Below are positions 58,293-64,000 of a stretch of DNA of 64,000 nt, piece by piece. Position 1 is the stretch's first letter; every line of letters starts with the position of its first letter. The DNA comes from Vicinamibacterales bacterium (GTDB lineage Bacteria; Acidobacteriota; Vicinamibacteria; Vicinamibacterales; SCN-69-37), in contig JAURFE010000006.1 of the NCBI GenBank assembly GCA_030827135.1, positions 62,001 to 126,000 of the forward strand. Reading direction: 5' to 3'. The position numbers were made by a program, and so were the translations under genes. The notes under the pieces were generated by a model. The model did not search any database. It was given only the letters and a program-made list of their open reading frames with translations, and was not told the DNA's origin.

Positions 58293-59654
58293 CTTTCTAA
58301 TGCCCGCGAGCCTGGCGATTCCGGCGAGAGTCGTCTGGGCCGCATTGAGCCCGAGCAGAAAGTCCTTGTCGGTGAACGAGGTCATGACGTCGGTGGGCTG
58401 ATGCCAGTGCGGGTTCCAGCCGGCGCCGGTCTGCATGCCGCGTTCGTTCTCGCGCAGGCTGATGGCCGCGACGCGATCCTGGAACGGCCGAGAGTCGGTG
58501 TTCGTCATGTGCGGCCCGACTGTGGCGGGGTAGTGCGTCGTATACATGTCCGCCGCCGCCTTGAGCGCAAAGGCGAGTTTCATCGACTGATCCACGAACT
58601 TCGAGTCGGACTGGAATTCGATGTTGACGTCCGCCTCGGGCCGCTGGTCACGGTCCACTGAGCCATCGGGTTTCGGCATGCCGTGGTCCCACATCATCAT
58701 GTCGTGCTGAATCATGCCGAGCCACTTCGGCTCCGGGTACCGTCCTGAGCCCGCAGGGCTCTCGATGCCCTGCAGCTTCTCGCGCTGATTCACGTACGCC
58801 CACGCACCGTTGAGTCCGCTCTCTTCGTTGTTCCAGAGGATGAACCGGATCGAGACATCCGACGTCACGCCCGGCATGTGGAGGATGCGCGCGAGCTCCA
58901 TCACCAGCGCCGTGCCCGACGCGTCGTCATTCACCGCTTCACCCTTGCCGAGGCCGTCCATGTGCGCACCGATGATGTACATCTCCTGCGGACGTGTGGA
59001 CCCGATCTTCGTGCAGAACACCTGCTGGCGTTCCCCCGGCGTGCTGGGCTCCGCGTTGGTCTCGCGAAGCCGCGCGTCCGGCTGCGCCTCAAGGGAACTG
59101 CTCACGCCGGTGCGACCGCGATAGCCATACTGCGTGGACCCGCCCTCGCGATTTCTCCGGACCCACTCAGTCGAACCGGGCAGGGGAATGGTCGCCGTCG
59201 TCGGCGGCTCAGCCGTGGCCTGACCACCGCGCCCCGCGCCCCGGCCCGCACCCGCGCCGGCGGCACCGCCCTGACCGGCCCCACGCGCGGCGCCCTGACC
59301 GCCCCCCGCGCGCCCCGCGCCGCCCTGCTGCGCAGCCTGCGCCGCAACGGTCGCCGGGTCAGAGGCTTCGGGCGACGGGTATTGATACGTGATGCGCTCT
59401 GTGTTCGTGCAGCCATAACTCTTCAGCTGCGCTTCGATCCAGTCGACCGCGTCGCGATTGCGCTTGGTGCCCTGCTGGCGATCGCCGAACTGCGCCAGCC
59501 CGCGGATCGTGTCCTTGTAGCGCCCGAGTTCCAGTTGCCCGACGAGTTCGCGAATCGGGTCAGCCGGTTGCTGCGGCGGGGCCTGTTGCGTGGATACGGA
59601 TGCGCCGGAGGCCAGCACACCCACGACAGCGACAATCAGCAGGGACTTCTTCAT
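58287..59654 (-). CDS. Secreted M28 family zinc peptidase
   Basis: 455 aa. Signal peptide (about 1-20), then a glycine-rich linker (about 105-145) splitting the lid from the core. Metal ligands show in GAHMDGLG, NDDASGTALV and NNEESGLNG, the M28 pattern with two zinc ions. It probably trims peptides in the periplasm as an aminopeptidase. TAGACT lies 9 nt upstream of the ATG (59654) and no ribosome-binding site is seen. Confidence 0.92.
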   Translation of the reverse strand: MKKSLLIVAVVGVLASGASVSTQQAPPQQPADPIRELVGQLELGRYKDTIRGLAQFGDRQQGTKRNRDAVDWIEAQLKSYGCTNTERITYQYPSPEASDPATVAAQAAQQGGAGRAGGGQGAARGAGQGGAAGAGAGRGAGRGGQATAEPPTTATIPLPGSTEWVRRNREGGSTQYGYRGRTGVSSSLEAQPDARLRETNAEPSTPGERQQVFCTKIGSTRPQEMYIIGAHMDGLGKGEAVNDDASGTALVMELARILHMPGVTSDVSIRFILWNNEESGLNGAWAYVNQREKLQGIESPAGSGRYPEPKWLGMIQHDMMMWDHGMPKPDGSVDRDQRPEADVNIEFQSDSKFVDQSMKLAFALKAAADMYTTHYPATVGPHMTNTDSRPFQDRVAAISLRENERGMQTGAGWNPHWHQPTDVMTSFTDKDFLLGLNAAQTTLAGIARLAGIRKN

Positions 59655-59663
59655 AGTGCCGAC

Positions 59664-59669
59664 AGTCTA
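59664..59669 (-). promoter_or_regulatory. Candidate -10 box of a leaderless gene
   Basis: TAGACT on the minus strand, 9 nt before ATG 59654. The octamer array 59673-59711 lies upstream. Confidence 0.55.
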
Positions 59670-59672
59670 AAC

Positions 59673-59711
59673 GAAGTCCCGGAGTTCCAAAGTTCCGAAG
59701 TTCCGGAGCCC
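59673..59711. repeat. Octamer tandem array (GRAGTTCC type)
   Basis: Successive units GAAGTCCC, GGAGTTCC, AAAGTTCC, GAAGTTCC, GGAGCCC. It reaches the stop of the permease remnant and the promoter of the M28 peptidase. Confidence 0.82.
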
Positions 59712-60632
59712 TATTCGGAGCGCAGGGCTTCCACGGGATTCAGGCCCGCTGCGCGGCGGGCGGGGATCCAGGCGGCGGCCAGCGCGACCAGCAAGAGGAT
59801 GCCGGCCGTCGTGCCGAATGTCAGCGGGTCGGACGGGCTCACGTTCACCAGCAATGAGTCGAGCAGCGGCGTCGCGAGAATGGCGCCCGCGAGGCCGACA
59901 CCCACACCGAGTGCGGCGAGACGCGCGCCCTGGCCAAGCACCCCGCGCAGCACACGCACGCGATCCGCACCCAGTGCCATCCGCACTCCGATTTCCTGCG
60001 TGCGTTGACTGACGGAAAAGGCGATCACACCCGAGAGTCCGACCGCCGACAGCAGCAGCGCCAGGCCGCCGAAGATCCCCAGCAGCAGTGCCGCCATGCG
60101 CGGAATGGCCACACTCATGCGGAGGTGCTCCTCAAGCGTGCGGACGTCATACAACGCCAGCTCCGGGGCCACCTCACGCACGGCCCGACGCACGGTGTCG
60201 ATCGCAGCGCCTGCCGGCCCGGACGTGGCCACCTGCAGCACCGGCGCGGACCGGTAGAACTGGTGAATCGGAAGATACATGACGGAGCGCGGCGCCTCCG
60301 CCAGCTGGCTGTACTTGCCGTCGCGGGATCGCAGCGGTGAAGCCGGGGCGTTGCCGGAAGCCACGGACGGCGTAGCGGAGATCCTGTGCAGTCATGAGTG
60401 TTCTCCATTGACGGGTGCGCAGCCAGAGTGCGTGCGGCAGGGCGCCGAGGCTTCAGCGGAAGAGGTCGCGACGGACATGGTCGGCGGAGCGATCGTCCGC
60501 CAGCAGAAAGCCGGCCTGCGCGAGAAGGTCGCCCTCCCACTGACGCCGCCAGTCGGTGCGCCGGTCCGCAGGCACCAGCCAGGCGCACCACCGCACGAAG
60601 CGGAGGGCACGCTGCGCAACCAGGGCCGTCAT
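59711..60632 (-). pseudogene. Decayed ADOP-type MacB-like ABC permease
   Basis: The frame begins at ATG 60632, one base after the PadR stop (GAGGAG upstream), with a typical permease-prefix helix, and stops at an in-frame TGA (60453-60455). The same frame continues with SLGALPHALWLRTRQW and MTAQDLRYAVRG, the conserved start of the membrane part. Near 60330 it breaks, losing several hundred codons. The C-terminal part (59711 to about 60345, with YLPIHQF and NPVEALRSE) is in another frame. ADOP proteins are about 800 aa, so this is a relic. Confidence 0.85.
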
Positions 60633-60633
60633 C

Positions 60634-60921
60634 TCATCGCTCCTCACGACGCGCCGGCGTGGCGAGCAGGGGATACCGGTCGAGGGCCTCGGCCGCGGTG
60701 ATTTCAAAGTACCGGCGCGCCGGACGACCATCCTTGTGGGCGACGGCATCGCGTTCCCACTTGGAGCGCACGAAGCCCAGTTCCTCGAGCCGTTCCAGGG
60801 CTGGATACACGGTGCCCGAGGTCAGGCCCGTGGCGTCCATGATGTCGAAGCCGAACCGCCGGTCGCCTTCGAGGGCCTGGAGGATGGTGATGGTGCCGAG
60901 TCCCAGCCGTGGTGTTCGCAT
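60634..60921 (-). CDS. PadR-family transcriptional regulator
   Basis: 95 aa from ATG 60921. Winged helix with the PadR pattern GTITILQALEGDRRFGFDIMDATGLTSGTVYPALERLEELGFV and a basic wing (DGRPARRYFEIT). In ADOP loci this gene precedes the permease and probably controls it in response to envelope ligands. Here the permease is a remnant (59711-60632), so the regulator may now act elsewhere or be decaying too; its own frame is intact. Confidence 0.9.
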   Translation of the reverse strand: MRTPRLGLGTITILQALEGDRRFGFDIMDATGLTSGTVYPALERLEELGFVRSKWERDAVAHKDGRPARRYFEITAAEALDRYPLLATPARREER

Positions 60922-60957
60922 GGCGTCTGCCGATGTCCAACATAGCCATACGGAGTC

Positions 60958-60985
60958 GGCGCGGTGCAAGTTCACCGCGCCCTAC
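60958..60985 (-). repeat. GTAG-head hairpin repeat
   Basis: Arms GGCGCGGTG and CACCGCGCC around a short loop, then CTAC, giving the GTAG head on the minus strand. Between the PadR gene and the M49 gene. Confidence 0.8.
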
Positions 60986-60987
60986 AT

Positions 60988-61005
60988 GCCGCCCAGCCGC
61001 CCAGC
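60988..61005 (-). repeat. Octamer array after a stop codon
   Basis: Two GCCGCCCA units (60988-61003). Read from the minus strand this is TAG, then CTGGGCGG twice, starting on the last base of the stop codon of the M49 gene; compare the folE stop at 33334. Confidence 0.7.
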
Positions 61006-62660
61006 TACTTGATCGCCGTGAACCGCGGTTCGATGTCCACCGGCACGCCGGTGAGTTTGTCGAGCACGGCCTGCACTTCGGGCCGCACGACCACCATCGT
61101 GGCGAGCATGGCCTGCGCGGCGGCGTAGTCGCCCACGGCCTGCATGGTCATGATGTCGCGCGTCAGGTTGGCCACGGCGTCCGCGATCTTCGCATCAACC
61201 ACCGAGAACGTGCCGTCGGCGTTGACGAGGACGGCGCCGTTGTCGAGCAGGTAGTTGAGCTGCAAGATCTGTCCGCGTCCGTGCGCCGAGGTCAGGCCGA
61301 AGCGGATGGACCGGAACGAGGATGCGAGGAACGTGGTGTACATCGAGCGCGCGATATCGGCCGAGATCGTGCCCTTGTTGGCGAGCTGGGCAAGCGCCCA
61401 GAGGCCGGAGATGTCGGCTTTGGCTTCCTCGAGCGCGGAGTAGGTGTCCTTGAGCGCCTCGCGCACCGGCGTCTGGGAGCCGTGCACCACGTGTGGCCCG
61501 AGGCCATGCATGAGCTCATGCATCAGGATGTGCGTGAAGAACGCATCGAACGAGACCTTGTCGCGGTCGGCGGCCGCGATGGCCACCTGCGCGATGGGCG
61601 TGAGCACGTGTTGGAACTTCGCCTCCTGCACGTTCTTGAGCATCACGCGCTTGGAGCCTTTCTCACGGATGACGCGGTCGTCGTTCGGCAGATTAAACGC
61701 CGCCGTCTGCACGCCGCGGTTGGCGTCGCCGGCCGAGAACACCACGTTCACCACGCGCATCGGCGCCATCGCGCCGATCTTCGCCGTGCGGTACCGCGCG
61801 TCGATCGGCAGCGCATCTTCGAGGCCCTGCAGTTCGCCGCCGAAGACGTCGAGCTTGGTGGTCTCCGCGTTGTCGCGCACGGTGACAAAGGCCTCGAACG
61901 CGGCCTTGTAGCCGAACCACGCGTCCTCGTACGTTTCGTACGGGCCGATGGTGGGTTCGATCGACGCGTCCAGTTCCATCCACGCCACGTCACTCGCGTA
62001 GTAGTCGTTGGACGTGAACGCGGCGGCCCGCAGTTCCAGGAACCGCTTCAGGGTCGGCTGCGAGGTCAGCGAGGCTGCGCGCCGCAGATGGTCGGCGGCC
62101 GCGGCGAGTGTGTTCTGGTATTCGACGGAGTAGGGCACCGCCATGAGCGAGCCGGACGCGTTGCGCCGGATGGTGGAGAAGAAGCCCACGGCCAGCTGCC
62201 GATCGGCGCCGCGCAGGGTGTTCATCCACGCCTCGACCTCCTCCTTGGTGGCGTCAGCGGGATAGAAATTGCCCTGCGGCGGCTTCGGGCCGACGCCGTC
62301 GATGAACGGCGCGTTTTCGTCGAGCCGCGACCACGGGCCTTTGTTGATGAGGAAGTAGTGGAGGCGCTCGCGGCCGGCCGGTGACTGGTCCTGGGCGAGC
62401 TGGACGAGGAGCGCGGGATTGTCGGCCCACACCTGCTGCAGGAACAACCCGTCAAACAGCCGCGCGGCGGCGACCATCGCGTCGAGGGCCTGGCGCTCGT
62501 TGTCCGGCAGGCCGGAGAGGTCCACGCTGATGTCGACCGGGTCAAAACGGGCAATCTGGCTGGCAAGCGGTGATCCGGTCACAGGGGGTGGCTCCGTGGG
62601 GGCCTCGGCCGTGCAGGCAGAGGTGAGGGTCAGCATGGTGATGAGGAGAAGCAGGGGCAT
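61005..62660 (-). CDS. M49-like (dipeptidyl-peptidase III family) lipoprotein peptidase
   Basis: 551 aa. Signal sequence with a lipobox (LTLTSAC), so likely lipid-anchored. Zinc site HELMHGLGPH (compare HExxGH in classical DPP III, here an H-x-x-x-H variant with the His pair and the second Glu in ALEEAKADI). A helical N-terminal domain covers about 50-200. It likely releases dipeptides from oligopeptides in the periplasm. The octamer array and hairpin lie directly after its stop codon. Confidence 0.82.
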   Translation of the reverse strand: MPLLLLITMLTLTSACTAEAPTEPPPVTGSPLASQIARFDPVDISVDLSGLPDNERQALDAMVAAARLFDGLFLQQVWADNPALLVQLAQDQSPAGRERLHYFLINKGPWSRLDENAPFIDGVGPKPPQGNFYPADATKEEVEAWMNTLRGADRQLAVGFFSTIRRNASGSLMAVPYSVEYQNTLAAAADHLRRAASLTSQPTLKRFLELRAAAFTSNDYYASDVAWMELDASIEPTIGPYETYEDAWFGYKAAFEAFVTVRDNAETTKLDVFGGELQGLEDALPIDARYRTAKIGAMAPMRVVNVVFSAGDANRGVQTAAFNLPNDDRVIREKGSKRVMLKNVQEAKFQHVLTPIAQVAIAAADRDKVSFDAFFTHILMHELMHGLGPHVVHGSQTPVREALKDTYSALEEAKADISGLWALAQLANKGTISADIARSMYTTFLASSFRSIRFGLTSAHGRGQILQLNYLLDNGAVLVNADGTFSVVDAKIADAVANLTRDIMTMQAVGDYAAAQAMLATMVVVRPEVQAVLDKLTGVPVDIEPRFTAIK

Positions 62661-62692
62661 ATGCCTGATTTTGCACGAAATTGCACGCCGGG

Positions 62693-62708
62693 CGGACCTT
62701 CAGGTCCG
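62693..62708. repeat. Short palindrome, possibly a degenerate hairpin repeat
   Basis: CGGACCT-TC-AGGTCCG, a 7-bp stem. It lacks the GTAG head, so membership in the repeat family is doubtful. Between the M49 gene and aceE. Confidence 0.4.
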
Positions 62709-62758
62709 GCACACCGGGGAGCTACAATAGTGGGCTGAGGAGTTGAGGAACCACACGA

Positions 62759-64000
62759 ATGAAGAACATGGCCCCCGAAGACGCAGCTGCGCTTGAGTCG
62801 ATTGAGACCCGCGAATGGCTGGAATCCCTGGATTATGTGCTGAAGACCGGCGACAAGAGTCGCGTCTTCCGCCTGCTGAACGCGCTGAGGACCCGGGCCC
62901 GAGCGGCCGGCTTCCGGGAGCCGTTTTCCTCGAACACCCCCTACATCAACACCATTCCGGCGACCGAACAGGTCCCGTACCCGGGCGACCGCGAACTCGA
63001 ACGGCGCATCAAGTCGATCGTGCGCTGGAACGCGCTGGCCATGGTCGTGCGCGCCAACCGTGAGTCGGACGGCATCGGCGGCCACATCTCGACCTATGCG
63101 TCCGCGGCGACGCTGTACGAGGTGGCCTTCAACCACTTCTTCCGCGGCAAGGAAGCCGGCCCTGACGCCGATCTGATCTACTTCCAGGGCCACGCCTCCC
63201 CGGGCATCTACGCCCGCGCCTTCCTTGAAGGCCGCCTCGACGAAAAACACCTTCACAACTTCCGCCACGAACTGCGCGAAGGCGGCGGACTCTCGTCGTA
63301 TCCGCACCCCTGGCTGATGCCCGACTTCTGGGAATACCCCACGGTGTCGATGGGCCTCGGCCCGCTGATGGCGATCTACCAGGCGCGCTTCAACAAGTAT
63401 CTCGAGAACCGCGGCCTCAAGCCCGCGTCCACCCAGAAGGTCTGGGCGTTCCTCGGCGACGGCGAAACCGACGAGCCGGAAGCCCTCGGTGCGATCTCGC
63501 TCGCGGCACGCGAAAAACTCGACAACCTGATCTTCGTCATCAACTGCAACCTGCAGCGGCTCGACGGCCCGGTGCGTGGCAACGGCCAGATCATCCAGGA
63601 ACTGGAAGCCGTGTTCCGCGGCGCCGGCTGGAACGTCATCAAGGTTCTGTGGGGCTCCGAGTGGGATGAACTGCTCGCGAAGGACACCGAAGGCCTGCTC
63701 GTCAAGCGCATGGGTGAAATCGTTGACGGCGAATACCAGCGCTACGTCGTCGAAGACGGCGCGTATCTGCGGAAGAACTTCTGGGGTGTCGATCCGCGCC
63801 TCGAAGCGATGGTGCGGCACCTCTCCGACGCCGACCTCAAGAAGTTGCACGTCGGCGGCCACGACCCGGTGAAGGTGTACAACGCGTATCGCGCGGCGAC
63901 GACCTCGACGGGCGCGCCCACCGTGGTGCTCGCGCGCACAATCAAGGGCTACGGCCTCGGCGAAGCGGGGGAGGGCAAGAACATCACCCACCAGCAGAAG
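62759..64000 (+). CDS. aceE: Pyruvate dehydrogenase E1 component, homodimeric AceE type (partial)
   Basis: 414 aa visible; the gene continues beyond the window. ATG 62759 with GAGGA upstream, and TACAAT about 30 nt earlier. Identity is clear from [60 protein letters not shown] and the thiamine diphosphate motif GDGETDEPE...NCNLQ (GDG-x26-NN with C for N). AceE decarboxylates pyruvate and feeds the acetyl group to E2. The full gene should be about 890 codons. Confidence 0.95.
   Translation, partial: MKNMAPEDAAALESIETREWLESLDYVLKTGDKSRVFRLLNALRTRARAAGFREPFSSNTPYINTIPATEQVPYPGDRELERRIKSIVRWNALAMVVRANRESDGIGGHISTYASAATLYEVAFNHFFRGKEAGPDADLIYFQGHASPGIYARAFLEGRLDEKHLHNFRHELREGGGLSSYPHPWLMPDFWEYPTVSMGLGPLMAIYQARFNKYLENRGLKPASTQKVWAFLGDGETDEPEALGAISLAAREKLDNLIFVINCNLQRLDGPVRGNGQIIQELEAVFRGAGWNVIKVLWGSEWDELLAKDTEGLLVKRMGEIVDGEYQRYVVEDGAYLRKNFWGVDPRLEAMVRHLSDADLKKLHVGGHDPVKVYNAYRAATTSTGAPTVVLARTIKGYGLGEAGEGKNITHQQK

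Noticed and set aside
62693-62708. Full member of the GTAG-head repeat family
   Set aside because: It has a palindrome but lacks the GTAG head; listed only as a doubtful repeat.

Overview
The window is one contiguous high-GC bacterial chromosome segment with tightly packed genes, many stop/start overlaps (ATGA, GTGA) and little intergenic DNA. No ribosomal RNA or marker gene fixes the taxonomy. I infer a Vicinamibacteria-like acidobacterium. The clues are an ADOP-type permease remnant behind a PadR regulator, many secreted peptidases and hypothetical exported proteins, pairs of ECF sigma and anti-sigma factors, paired tandem ABC-2 transporters, and acyl-CoA and multiheme cytochrome genes. I see no phage, integrase, transposase or CRISPR locus.

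Layout. 0-11 kb: a PpiD-like foldase (minus), then a plus-strand rod-shape operon in which a diguanylate cyclase gene overlaps mreB, followed by mreC, mreD, PBP2, rodA and rng, plus a small secreted protein. 11-16 kb: an ECF sigma / anti-sigma / DUF4097 operon, an alkyltransferase-like protein with Tyr at the active-site position, a PafA-like phosphatase and a small membrane protein, all minus. 16-22 kb: a nucleoside salvage operon (deoA, nupC, PNP, cdd, mtnA, tsaD). 22-25 kb: cold-shock protein, an NTF2-Nudix fusion, a secreted protein and an HD protein. 25-30 kb: two ATPase/permease ABC pairs, a membrane-anchored hypothetical and a GGCT-like protein. 30-34 kb: thiolase, an esterase remnant, an isocitrate/isopropylmalate dehydrogenase-family enzyme, folE and a secreted protein whose signal peptide is split by a repeat. 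34-38.5 kb: VWA and MoxR/ChlI-type AAA+ pair, tRNA-Gly, a secreted hypothetical and tRNA-Cys. 38.5-45 kb: beta-lactamase-fold hydrolase, CocE/NonD peptidase, DUF4159 protein and a second ECF sigma / anti-sigma / PQQ-propeller operon. 45-51 kb: a leucine-degradation (liu-type) operon encoding a methylcrotonyl-CoA carboxylase-like complex, a methylglutaconyl-CoA hydratase-like protein and HMG-CoA lyase. 51-58 kb: YihY-like protein, YyaL-like protein, double rhodanese, a cytochrome c joined to a predicted beta-barrel, and a pentaheme cytochrome. 58-64 kb: M28 peptidase, a decayed ADOP permease with its PadR regulator, an M49 lipoprotein peptidase and the start of aceE.

Three genome-scale patterns run through the window. 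First, a REP/BIME-like family of short hairpins with a GTAG head occurs between genes and also in frame inside two proteins; its stems differ between copies but remain paired. Second, many genes have a TANNNT-type -10 element only 6-9 nt before the start codon and little or no Shine-Dalgarno sequence, which suggests leaderless mRNAs; one case is a divergent pair sharing overlapping -10 boxes. Third, unrelated intergenic tandem arrays share an 8-bp period.
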